A DNA stretch of 54,811 nucleotides from CAWHPS01 sp963831235. Lineage in GTDB: Bacteria; Fibrobacterota; OXYB2-FULL-49-7; JAEUSG01. This document shows positions 26,387 to 34,917 of this stretch, in pieces. The notes beneath the pieces are model-generated. The model did not search any database and was not told the origin of the DNA. It saw only the letters and a list, made by a program, of their open reading frames with translations. Where the stretch lies: the NCBI GenBank assembly GCA_963831235.1, contig CAWHPS010000073.1, positions 1-54,811 of the forward strand, in the 5' to 3' direction. How positions within the stretch are numbered: the first letter of the stretch is position 1; each line of letters starts with the position of its first letter. The position numbers were made by a program, and so were the translations under genes.

Positions 26387-27788
26387 CCGTTCCAGAATGG
26401 ACATTGTAAAATCGGACAGGGATGGAACAACATTAAGGCTTTCAGAGGGCGAACTTACAATTCACGTGGATCCTGCCAAACGGAGAGGTCATTTTACCGT
26501 CCTGACAAAGAATACGCTTTGTATCATCACAGGCACTTTGTTTCAGCTTTCTGTCAAAGATTCCGCTGGGTTTCCTCTTACGCGGCTGTATGTTGAAAAG
26601 GGGTGCGTCAAGTTTGCAAGACTTGATATCCCACATGATACATTGAATGTCGTTGCCGGGCAAACAGCAATGGCCATGAATTCCAGGACTACTGAGGTAA
26701 CCTCAATATTTCATCCTGCATTAAATCGTCTTATGAACCCCTTTGCGGCCGGTGAGGCTACGCCAGACAGCATTGGTTTTCTCCATATCATCACTACTCC
26801 GCCTGCCTGTTCCCTATATGCCTCCGGAAAATCCCTTGGCATATCACCACTTTTTATCGCATTCAAGACAGGCCCCTGGACCATCACCATATCACGACAT
26901 GGCTATGAGACAAACCAGGAACCCGTAATCATAAGATCGGGTGTTTCATCAAGAGTCTATTGCATACTAAACAAGGCGCCGGTACCGGAAGGTACTGATA
27001 CATTATCAGGCCTTGTTACACAGCAACCTGAAAAAGCCGTGCAAACCGACTCTATAAAAAGCAAAATAAAAGCCACACCCATTGATACCATGTCTGAATT
27101 ATACAGGACTGCACGAAAACTTATTACAGCCGGTAAGTTCAAAGAGGCGCTGCCTGTGTTACGTCAATGCGCCCCTGGTAATGCAGTCTGCCGTATGTGG
27201 TTATCGCGGTGTCTTGAGGAGCTTGGCCGTTTTGATGAAGCACTGAACGTGATTTCGGGCCTTGTTTCAGATCCTTCGGTACCAGGTGTCATGAGAGACA
27301 ATGCAAAATATGGCCTCATTGAATTGTATATGAACGGTAAAAAAGATGCGCGCATGGCATTGGCAAGCGTTGAAGGTTATCTGAATGAGTTTCCGGATGG
27401 AAGCTGGGTTGAAGAGGCGCTTTATGAGAAAGGCCGTCTGCTCCAGCTTTTTAATCGTCATGCTGAAGCCGCAGCAATCCTTGAATCCTACAGAAACCAT
27501 TTTCCTTCCGGTCCTCGTCTTGAAAAAACACTTTATGAAGCTGGAATACTGCGCCTTCACCGTCTTAATGATCCTGCTTCCGCGTTACGGGATTTCGAAC
27601 AACTCCTGAAAACAGGAAGCCGTACCTACACGGAGGATGCACTCTACTGGAAGGCACAGTCGCTATTTCTTCTCGGTAAATCCGTTGACGCCCTGGATGT
27701 GTATAATCAATATCTGGTTAAATATCCTTCAGGCCGATACTTGCAGGATTGTGAAAAACGTGTAAAGTCACTCTATACTGGAAAATAG
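26358..27788 (+). CDS. Rest of the anti-sigma protein: FecR, PEGA and TPR domains
   Basis: This frame carries the remainder of the FecR domain (SEGELTIHVDPAKRRGHFTVLTKNTLCIITGTLFQLSV). A PEGA domain follows (GFLHIITTPPACSLYASGKSLGISPLFIAFKTG...), and then TPR/tetratricopeptide-like repeats from about residue 240 to the end (KFKEALPVLRQCAPGN, FDEALNVISGLV, HAEAAAILESYRNHFP, ASALRDFEQLLK, KSVDALDVYNQYLVKYPSGRY). It overlaps the previous frame by 29 bases and has no convincing ribosome-binding site. The true product is probably one protein of about 655 residues from 25823 to 27788: zinc finger, helix, FecR, PEGA, TPR. The lipoprotein gene follows after 12 bases. Confidence 0.75.
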   Translation: MTWLKQSVGNRSRMDIVKSDRDGTTLRLSEGELTIHVDPAKRRGHFTVLTKNTLCIITGTLFQLSVKDSAGFPLTRLYVEKGCVKFARLDIPHDTLNVVAGQTAMAMNSRTTEVTSIFHPALNRLMNPFAAGEATPDSIGFLHIITTPPACSLYASGKSLGISPLFIAFKTGPWTITISRHGYETNQEPVIIRSGVSSRVYCILNKAPVPEGTDTLSGLVTQQPEKAVQTDSIKSKIKATPIDTMSELYRTARKLITAGKFKEALPVLRQCAPGNAVCRMWLSRCLEELGRFDEALNVISGLVSDPSVPGVMRDNAKYGLIELYMNGKKDARMALASVEGYLNEFPDGSWVEEALYEKGRLLQLFNRHAEAAAILESYRNHFPSGPRLEKTLYEAGILRLHRLNDPASALRDFEQLLKTGSRTYTEDALYWKAQSLFLLGKSVDALDVYNQYLVKYPSGRYLQDCEKRVKSLYTGK

Positions 27789-27800
27789 GTAAACTTAACC

Positions 27801-30800
27801 ATGTGGAAAAGCCGTAATCTTGTCTTTCTCCTGGTTCTATCCATGATACCTATTTATCAATGCGCTGAACGTGATAATCCATTTGACCCATCAAATCCCG
27901 CGCATATTCTGTCCCCTGTTACAATCATCCCCAACAAGCTGCCGGTAATCGACAGTGTTACCTGCGACACATCCAGGTTGTATTATGTAAATGACAGTGT
28001 GTCATTTATCGGGCATGCACATGATTCTGATGGCGTTATTTCACAATGGCAATGGAGTTTCAGCGATTCTTCATCAGCAGTAGGCCAATCCAATCTGCAC
28101 CAGTTTGCTTCTGCCGGAAACCACAGCGCTATTTTGACAGTAACGGATGACTCCTCGGCTATGGCAAGGGATACGGTAGTGATACAGATCATAGCGCGGC
28201 CTATTCCGAATAAGAAACCTGTTATTGACAGTATTCGATATACACCAACTGGTACAATATATGTGAATGACACAGTGACAATTACAGGGTTCGGACATGA
28301 TTCAGACGGTGTCATAACCTCATGGCAGTGGCAGTTTGGTGACTCATCTTCCGGTCCAGGTAAGACAACCAGGCATGCTTACGCACTTTCCGGCAACTAC
28401 AATGTCATCCTGTCTGTAACGGATGATTCCTCAGCTATTATAAAAGACACGATAACTTTACATATCGCTGCGCGGCCTATTCCAAACAAGAAGCCTGTCA
28501 TTGACAGTATTCGATATACACCTCCAGGTACTATTTATGTGAATGACACGGTAACATTTACCGGCTATGGGCACGACTCAGATGGTGTCATCACCTCTTG
28601 GCAATGGCAGTTTGGTGACATCACTTCCGGTACAGGCAAGACAGTCAAACATGCTTACACGCTTTCCGGCGACTACAGTGTCATCCTGTCTGTAACAGAT
28701 GATTCCTCAGCTATTGCAAAGGACACGGTAATGCTTCATATAACGACACGGCCTATCCCAAACAAGAAACCTGTCATTGACAGCATCCGATATACACCTA
28801 CAGGTACTATTTATGTGAATGACACGGTAACATTTACCGGCTATGGACATGATTCAGACGGTGTTATCACCTCTTGGCAGTGGCTGTTTGGTGACTTATC
28901 TTCCGGTACAGGCAAGACAGTCAAACATGCTTACACGCTTTCCGGCAATTACAATGTCATCCTGACTGTAACAGATGATTCCTCAGCTATTGCGAAGGAC
29001 ACGGTAATGCTACATATAACGACACGGCCTATCCCAAACAAGAAACCTGTCATTGACAGCATCCGATATACACCTACAGGTACTATTTATGTGAATGACA
29101 CGGTAACATTTACCGGCTATGGACATGATTCAGATGGTGTCATCACATCATGGCAATGGCAATTCGGTAACGATTCTTCCCGTACTGGTAAGACTGCCAA
29201 GCATGCTTACAAGCTTTCCGGCAATTACAATGTCATCCTGACTGTAACAGATGATTCCTCAGCTATTGTGAAGGACACGGTAATGCTACATATAACAACA
29301 CGGCCTATCCCAAACAAGAAACCTGTCATTGACAGCATCCGATATGTACCTATAGGTACTATTTATGTGAATGACACGGTAACATTTACCGGCTATGGGC
29401 ATGATTCAGACGGAGTCATCACCTCTTGGCAATGGCAGTTTGGTGACACTTCTTCCAGTATAGGCAAGACAGTCAAACATGCTTACACGCTTTCCGGCGA
29501 CTACAATATCATTCTGACTGTAACCGACGATTCCTCAACCATTGCAAAGGACACGGTTGTGTTACATATAACGACACGGCCTATTCCGAACAAGAAACCT
29601 GTCATTGACAGCATCCGATATATACCTATAGGTACTATTTATGTGAATGACACGGTAACATTTACCGGCTATGGGCATGATTCAGACGGAGTCATCACCT
29701 CTTGGCAGTGGCAGTTTGGTGACATCACTTCCGGTACAGGCAAGACTGTCAAACATGCTTACACGCTTTCCGGCAACTACAATGTTATCCTGACTGTAAC
29801 AGATGACTCCTCAGCTATTGCGAAGGACACGGTAGTGCTACATGTAACAACACGGCCTATCCCAAACAAGAAACCTGTCATTGACAGTATTCGATATACA
29901 CCTATAGGTACTATTTATGTGAATGACACGGTAACATTTACCGGCTATGGGCATGATTCAGACGGAGTCATCACCTCTTGGCAGTGGCAGTGTGGTGACA
30001 CTTCTTCCGGTATAGGCAAGACAGTCAAACATGCTTACAAGCTTTCCGGCAATTACAATGTCATCCTGACTGTAACAGATGATTCCTCAGCTATTATAAA
30101 AGACACGATAGCTTTACATATCACAGCGCGACCCATCCCGAATAAGAAACCTGTAATTGACAGCATTCGATACACACCAGCTGGTACAATATATGTGACT
30201 GACACAGTTACCGTTACAGGGTTCGGACATGATTCAGACGGTGTCATCACTTCTTGGCAATGGCAATTCGGTGACGATTCTTCCCGTACTGGTAAGACAG
30301 CCAGGCATGCTTACAGACTTTCAGGCAACTATAATGTCATCCTGTCTGTATCGGATGATTCCTCAGCTATTGCAAAGGACACAGTTGTGTTACATATAAC
30401 GACACGGCCTATTCCAAATAAGAAACCCGTAATTGACAGCATCCGATATACACCCACTGGCACAATATATGTGAATGATACAGTAACCTTCACAGGATTT
30501 GGACATGATTCAGATGGGGTCATCACTTCTTGGCAATGGCAATTCGGTGACGATTCTTCCCGTACTGGTAAGACTGCCAAGCATGCTTACAAACTTTCCG
30601 GCAACTACAATGTCATCCTGTCTGTAACGGATGATTCCTCAGCTATTACAAAAGACACGATAGCTTTACATATCACAGCGAGGCCTATTCCAAATAAGAA
30701 GCCCGTAATTGACAGCATTACATATTATTATTTCTCCAGTAATACTTATGTGAATGATACAATTACCTTTACCGGTCATGGACATGATTCAGATGGAGTC

Positions 30801-31253
30801 ATATCATCCTGGCAGTGGCAGTTTGGCGATGCCATCTCTGGTACAGGCAAGATTGTCCAACATTTTTATACACTCTCAGGCAGCTACAATATTATCCTGA
30901 CTGTTACGGATGACAGTTTAGCCAGCAGTCAGGATACACTTAACCTGACAATCCGTCCGAACATCTTACCCAGAATAACATTATTTTCAGCGTCGCCGGA
31001 AACTGTTTACATTGACGCTTATCCGGATACCGTCATATTCCACGCAAATGCAATGGACTCGAATGGATATATCGCCAATTACTCGATTGATTTTGGAGAC
31101 AGCACAGCATTGTTCAATAGCAGCTCTTCAGCCGCCAACGTCAGGCATGTATATCATCCAACATTACCACAGGGCTTTTTTAATGCAATCCTGAAAATCA
31201 CTGATGATGATAATGCAATTGTCAGGGATACTTTGTATATAAGAAAGCAGTAA
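27801..31253 (+). CDS. Lipoprotein with twelve tandem PKD domains
   Basis: The 1150-residue protein starts with a lipoprotein signal (LVFLLVLSMIPIYQC, acylated C21). Twelve PKD-type beta domains follow, each with the family's HDSDGVI..WQWQFGD...(K)H.Y..SG.YNVILTVTDDSSA pattern. Domains 2-11 are joined by a constant RPIPNKKPVIDSI linker. PKD repeats act as stalks or adhesive modules on the cell surface. There is no enzymatic domain, no T9SS tail, and nothing after the last PKD domain, so it may be a spacer or adhesin or bind a partner. It is the last gene of the sigma/anti-sigma run. Confidence 0.88.
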   Translation: MWKSRNLVFLLVLSMIPIYQCAERDNPFDPSNPAHILSPVTIIPNKLPVIDSVTCDTSRLYYVNDSVSFIGHAHDSDGVISQWQWSFSDSSSAVGQSNLHQFASAGNHSAILTVTDDSSAMARDTVVIQIIARPIPNKKPVIDSIRYTPTGTIYVNDTVTITGFGHDSDGVITSWQWQFGDSSSGPGKTTRHAYALSGNYNVILSVTDDSSAIIKDTITLHIAARPIPNKKPVIDSIRYTPPGTIYVNDTVTFTGYGHDSDGVITSWQWQFGDITSGTGKTVKHAYTLSGDYSVILSVTDDSSAIAKDTVMLHITTRPIPNKKPVIDSIRYTPTGTIYVNDTVTFTGYGHDSDGVITSWQWLFGDLSSGTGKTVKHAYTLSGNYNVILTVTDDSSAIAKDTVMLHITTRPIPNKKPVIDSIRYTPTGTIYVNDTVTFTGYGHDSDGVITSWQWQFGNDSSRTGKTAKHAYKLSGNYNVILTVTDDSSAIVKDTVMLHITTRPIPNKKPVIDSIRYVPIGTIYVNDTVTFTGYGHDSDGVITSWQWQFGDTSSSIGKTVKHAYTLSGDYNIILTVTDDSSTIAKDTVVLHITTRPIPNKKPVIDSIRYIPIGTIYVNDTVTFTGYGHDSDGVITSWQWQFGDITSGTGKTVKHAYTLSGNYNVILTVTDDSSAIAKDTVVLHVTTRPIPNKKPVIDSIRYTPIGTIYVNDTVTFTGYGHDSDGVITSWQWQCGDTSSGIGKTVKHAYKLSGNYNVILTVTDDSSAIIKDTIALHITARPIPNKKPVIDSIRYTPAGTIYVTDTVTVTGFGHDSDGVITSWQWQFGDDSSRTGKTARHAYRLSGNYNVILSVSDDSSAIAKDTVVLHITTRPIPNKKPVIDSIRYTPTGTIYVNDTVTFTGFGHDSDGVITSWQWQFGDDSSRTGKTAKHAYKLSGNYNVILSVTDDSSAITKDTIALHITARPIPNKKPVIDSITYYYFSSNTYVNDTITFTGHGHDSDGVISSWQWQFGDAISGTGKIVQHFYTLSGSYNIILTVTDDSLASSQDTLNLTIRPNILPRITLFSASPETVYIDAYPDTVIFHANAMDSNGYIANYSIDFGDSTALFNSSSSAANVRHVYHPTLPQGFFNAILKITDDDNAIVRDTLYIRKQ
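28197..30680 (+). repeat. Nine 276-bp tandem DNA repeats coding for PKD domains
   Basis: Nine consecutive units, each starting at the CGG/AGG codon of the RPIPNKKP linker (28197, 28473, 28749, 29025 ... 30681), keep an exact 276-base spacing. The units from about 28473 to 30130 are nearly identical in DNA, sharing long blocks such as the GTGAATGACACGGTAACATT segment. The outer units are more diverged. This points to recent unequal crossing-over or gene conversion in the centre. Confidence 0.9.
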
Positions 31254-31364
31254 ACAATTATTACAAGCGCCGCGAAAGCCACCCATACATAAAACGAGAC
31301 TTATAACGATTTCCGAGAATTACACAAGATAGCTACGCATTTGAATTGATAAATTCTTAATGCA

Positions 31365-31652
31365 TCAGACAAGACTTGCCTGGTGTCTTTTTATTCGACA
31401 TTTCCTGCTTACGCGTTTTATAACCAGTTCTGAATAGATTAATTCAGAGCAAATATCATATTCAGAACCAATAAATCCAACACCATGTCCATTATTTATA
31501 ACCCTTGCGGTATTAAAGACCTTTCTGTTGTTCAGAGGTTCTGCAATACCAGTAAATTGATCTTTCACGAAAAATATCCCGTACCTACCATCTTCGAATG
31601 TGACTAAGAGACTACGATACTCGGGCACTGATATTTTTGTGATCTTGTTCAT
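31365..31652 (-). CDS. DUF2442-like small protein
   Basis: The 95-residue protein shows the DUF2442 pattern: LLVTFEDGRYGIFFV near the start, then EPLNNRKVFNTARVINNGHGVGF, and a DICSELIY segment where relatives have DICPE.LY. The family is small, widespread, and often found beside toxin-antitoxin or mobile genes; no biochemical role is established. It is single, in opposite orientation to its neighbours, and lies in an AT-rich gap. The C-terminal basic tail (KRVSRKCRIKRHQASLV) is longer than usual. Confidence 0.7.
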   Translation of the reverse strand: MNKITKISVPEYRSLLVTFEDGRYGIFFVKDQFTGIAEPLNNRKVFNTARVINNGHGVGFIGSEYDICSELIYSELVIKRVSRKCRIKRHQASLV

Positions 31653-31961
31653 GCTTTTAATCTAAATATAATTTTATTCGAAGAGGGCTTGAAAACATTC
31701 TTAATAAATCTTTATCTGACTGTCAATAAAATAGAACCTTGTGCCAATTTTATTATTTTGCTATCATTTCTATTTCCGATTATTCATTTCTCTTAGCAAA
31801 TAGATTTTCAATATTCTTCAACCTTTTCTTTCCTCACGGTACTAATTAAAGTAGAAGTGGCAAATAGATAGATTAGTAACTGAAAGGAGGAAATAATTTA
31901 GCAAAAAACTTCACTTATTCGATTAAGCTGTAACTTATTTTAATTTATAGAAGGAGAAATC
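31653..31961. other. AT-rich leader of the next surface gene
   Basis: These 309 bases hold no gene. A good ribosome-binding site, GAAGGAG, precedes the ATG at 31962. A second Shine-Dalgarno-like GAAAGGAGG at about 31879-31887 has no start codon after it. No hairpin or clear -35/-10 pair stands out. Confidence 0.5.
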
Positions 31962-34328
31962 ATGAGAATCAGATATTTTCAATTAGTAATCTTTGTTTTA
32001 AGTCTTTACGCCCTATCAAATGCAAAAATCTGCACCTGGAATGACTATGATTCAACTGCCAAGTCATGGAGGGCCGGCACATGGATTAATGGAGCACCTG
32101 GTAAAAACGATACAGCTCGATTTATCAACCCATATGCTGCCAACTGCATCATTGATACAACTACTTATGTTAACCGGATCGAAATCGATTCCGGCATTAC
32201 AGGCACCATTACTCTGAAGACAGGGTTTAGCATTACCATTGGCAGTGGTGGTTTTAGTCAGAGAAGTGGTACGTTTATTGGCGGCACTTCATTCATCTTC
32301 ATTAATGGGGATTTCATCCTTTCAGGAGGCATATTCAGCAGCACAACCAGAACATTATACATGAATGGGCAGCCTGGGGTTGACAATACGGGTAATTTCA
32401 TTATCACTGGTGGTACCTTTGTACATAACAATGGTACGGTAAAATTCAACCACTTCGCAAAAGATAGTTCAAGCCAAACCGCTACGATTGCCATTAATTT
32501 ACCGTCCAGCAACCAGTTTACGTTCGGTTCCCTGTGGTTTCATAATCCTACCATAAGAACAGGGAAATCTTCTTCCCAGTCTTATGCGCTCTCCTCTGAC
32601 ACGCTGGTTGTAACCGGCACTTATAGGCAAAGCGGTAACAATGATGACAGTAGTGGCACCCCCGATTACTGTTATGTCAATTCCGGTGTTATTGTAACAC
32701 ATGGGAATATATACATCGGCTCATATTCCAAAGGCGGCACAGCATCCATAGTCTTTATGGGCGCTGCACCCCAGACACTGACATACGGAGGTACCGCGAT
32801 GCACACTGGCGAGTGGGTAGTGAACAAGTTATCTGGCGCGGTAGTACTCGGCAGCAACATCTCCTTCTCCGGCAAACTGCGCATTCTCTCCGGCGCGTTT
32901 TGCACAGGGGCATCATATAATCTTACCACATCGGATACTCTCGTGATTGGCCCATCCGGATCGCTTATTGATACCGGTATTGGCGATATTACATTGGGAG
33001 GGTCATTGTACAATAACGGCACTGTCCTCATCAATGCCAATGGCACAGGCATTAGCAGCACGGACGACATTCTGATCCGTTCCACTGTAAGTGGCACCCA
33101 GCGGAACTGGGAAGGTAGTGGCGTCTTCACCATTATAGATGCTGATGTGAAAGATCAAAGGAGCACATCTCCGATTGTAGCCATCAGTTCCACGAACAGT
33201 GGAAACGTTGGCGCCAATTGGACATTCCCTGTGGATACTCCCATTGTGACCGTTACAAAACCGCGCATTACATCCATCACAGTTCCTGCTTCTACATTTT
33301 TTGGCAAGCAGGAAAACCTGACATGCACGGCTGTTGGGGATTCCGGAAAGACTCTATATTGTGTGTGGTCTATTACCCGCACATTTGCGAATGACAGCGG
33401 GATGATTACTCAGAAATTGGCGGGGTTCTCGGCACAATGGAGCTCAGAACTTCTGTATCCAAGAAACTATGGCGAAGTCAAGGTAGGATACGATTCGGTC
33501 AAAGTATGGGGAAATGATTATGATCCTCTCTCCACCTACCGCACATTCTTTATTACCTCAAGTGCTGACACCACTACCGAGCCTCTTGTTGACTCAAACG
33601 CGATGGTTTATCCAGTTACTTGCCGTATGGATTCAACAACAGGCACATGGATTGCCACACCCGTAGCTCCTGCTGAAAGTCCAGTCAGTTGCAGGATTGT
33701 GGTCAGCAATTATGTTTCCAATGCCACAATCACAGTAACGCCAAAACCTGTTTATATAGTCTCAGACACTACAAAAAAGGTTTACAGAGTGGCGGATATC
33801 AAGCTATCCAGCGAATTAAACGCTGCAATGCAAACCGCTGAGATTACCATTGCTTTTGGAGGTCTGGGAATAAACAATCCAGACAAACTGAGGATTTACT
33901 ATGTTGATTCTACCGGAACACTGGTGGATGATGTCATTGGAATCACAGTGGATATTGTTGCACAGACGGTTACTGGCACTGTAACCCACTTTTCAGAATA
34001 TGCGTTGGTTGAAAAACCCGATGGCGTATCTGTTGAAGGACCAGTCACAGAGATCGCAAATGGCTTATCCATCAGACCCAACCCCACAAATCCAAATGCC
34101 AACATTCTTTTCTCATTTGCAAAGAATGAGCATATTAGTTTGTGCATTTACAATGTAACTGGCAGCCTGGTACGGAAATTGGTGAACCGTAGCATGACAT
34201 CAGGCCATTACAATGTGGTTTGGGATGGCAAAGATAAGAACGGATATGCCATGGCTTCCGGCCGATATATCGTGCGCATGGAAGCTGGTGACAATATCCT
34301 TAACAGGACATTAAACCTGGTGAAATAA
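31962..34328 (+). CDS. Large exported beta-rich protein with T9SS/FlgD-like sorting domain
   Basis: The 788 residues open with a signal peptide (FQLVIFVLSLYALSNA). A Thr/Ser/Gly-rich repetitive beta region follows (GTFIGGTSFIFINGDFILSGGIF, GTVLINANGTG), consistent with a beta-helix adhesin-like fold. Mixed beta domains follow, and the end is a FlgD-like Por/T9SS type A tail (SIRPNPTNPNANILFSF, ICIYNVTGSLVRKLV, GHYNVVWDGKDKNGYAMASGRYIVRM). It would be exported to the outside and processed at the tail. The start is supported by GAAGGAG just upstream. No catalytic domain is seen; a surface adhesin is the best guess. Confidence 0.72.
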   Translation: MRIRYFQLVIFVLSLYALSNAKICTWNDYDSTAKSWRAGTWINGAPGKNDTARFINPYAANCIIDTTTYVNRIEIDSGITGTITLKTGFSITIGSGGFSQRSGTFIGGTSFIFINGDFILSGGIFSSTTRTLYMNGQPGVDNTGNFIITGGTFVHNNGTVKFNHFAKDSSSQTATIAINLPSSNQFTFGSLWFHNPTIRTGKSSSQSYALSSDTLVVTGTYRQSGNNDDSSGTPDYCYVNSGVIVTHGNIYIGSYSKGGTASIVFMGAAPQTLTYGGTAMHTGEWVVNKLSGAVVLGSNISFSGKLRILSGAFCTGASYNLTTSDTLVIGPSGSLIDTGIGDITLGGSLYNNGTVLINANGTGISSTDDILIRSTVSGTQRNWEGSGVFTIIDADVKDQRSTSPIVAISSTNSGNVGANWTFPVDTPIVTVTKPRITSITVPASTFFGKQENLTCTAVGDSGKTLYCVWSITRTFANDSGMITQKLAGFSAQWSSELLYPRNYGEVKVGYDSVKVWGNDYDPLSTYRTFFITSSADTTTEPLVDSNAMVYPVTCRMDSTTGTWIATPVAPAESPVSCRIVVSNYVSNATITVTPKPVYIVSDTTKKVYRVADIKLSSELNAAMQTAEITIAFGGLGINNPDKLRIYYVDSTGTLVDDVIGITVDIVAQTVTGTVTHFSEYALVEKPDGVSVEGPVTEIANGLSIRPNPTNPNANILFSFAKNEHISLCIYNVTGSLVRKLVNRSMTSGHYNVVWDGKDKNGYAMASGRYIVRMEAGDNILNRTLNLVK

Positions 34329-34355
34329 ACCAGCCTCTCAATGTTTCAAGGAAAA

Positions 34356-34397
34356 GCCCCTACTCTCTAATTTTAGTGAGTAGGGGCGATTTTATTT
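34356..34397 (+). terminator. Probable intrinsic terminator
   Basis: GCCCCTACTC (34356-34365) pairs perfectly with GAGTAGGGGC (34378-34387), followed by GATTTTATTT. It lies 28 bases after the stop of the surface-protein gene. The T-run is imperfect, so efficiency is uncertain. Confidence 0.6.
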
Positions 34398-34400
34398 AAG

Positions 34401-34667
34401 TCATGCACCGGGTGCATGGCAACATTTGCTAATATTTTTTTGCCGGCCACGGAGGGCCGGCACTGTTCTGCGGTTTCGGGTGTTTTGGTTAAGGGTGCAC
34501 CCCGTCCCTGGGGTGCACCAAAATAAAAAACAATACACCAGAATAGTCGGCGGCGTCCCTGCCGCCGAACAACATAGAAGTGAATTTGCTTATTGAACGA
34601 GTTGGAATGCATTTATTTTTTGTTCACATTTTTAATCGCAAATGTTGCCATGCACCCCTCATGCACC
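34401..34667. repeat. Palindromic element with inverted ends and three hexaloop hairpins
   Basis: The 20 bases at 34410-34429 are a perfect inverted repeat of 34638-34657. TCATGCACC stands just outside on both sides (34401-34409 and 34659-34667, one base off on the right). Inside are three hairpins: 34441-34462 (arm TGCCGGCC, loop ACGGAG), 34494-34519 (arm GGTGCACCCC, loop GTCCCT) and 34547-34568 (arm TCGGCGGC, loop GTCCCT). It belongs to the same family as the elements at 23869 and 36032. There is no coding sequence here; the 589-base gap 34329-34917 consists of the terminator and this and the next element. Confidence 0.55.
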
Positions 34668-34718
34668 CGATCTTGAACATCTTATGGACAGCTAATTTCC
34701 CTTTATTTTATCTTATTG

Positions 34719-34866
34719 GTAACTATTCAGGCATCTTGCCGGTCCCCGGGCCATGCACCGAGCTTGTCGAGGTGTGCCAGCCGGGTGCCTCGATACATCC
34801 GCCTACGGCGGACACTCGGCAACCGGCTGGTGTATCGAGGGGCCGGGAAGATGCCTGAATAGTTAC
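34719..34866. mobile_element. 148-bp MITE-like element with perfect 19-bp inverted ends and an 8-bp target duplication
   Basis: Bases 34719-34737 and 34848-34866 are perfect inverted repeats beginning GTAACTATTCAGG. Directly outside, TCTTATTG occurs on both sides (34711-34718 and 34867-34874). Further pairing continues inward (CCGG/CCGG with one mismatch, then CCTCGATACA at 34788 against TGTATCGAGG at 34831). It also holds CACCGAGCTTGTCGAGGTG (34756-34774), a short palindrome-like unit. With no open reading frame of its own, it needs a transposase supplied elsewhere. It sits 51 bases upstream of the sugar-kinase gene. Confidence 0.75.
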
Positions 34867-34917
34867 TCTTATTGAGACATTAACAAATAACAAAATTAAT
34901 ATACAGGAGAAATTATT

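Noticed and set aside
27983..30580. Antisense open frames over the PKD repeats
   Set aside because: They repeat with the PKD unit and are shadows of it; no ribosome-binding sites.
28197..30680. CRISPR-like or other non-coding tandem array
   Set aside because: The repeats are 276 bp, in one open frame, and code for PKD domains.
34580..34858. Open frame of 92 codons across the MITE-like element
   Set aside because: It runs through the inverted repeats and has a palindrome-derived composition; no ribosome-binding site.
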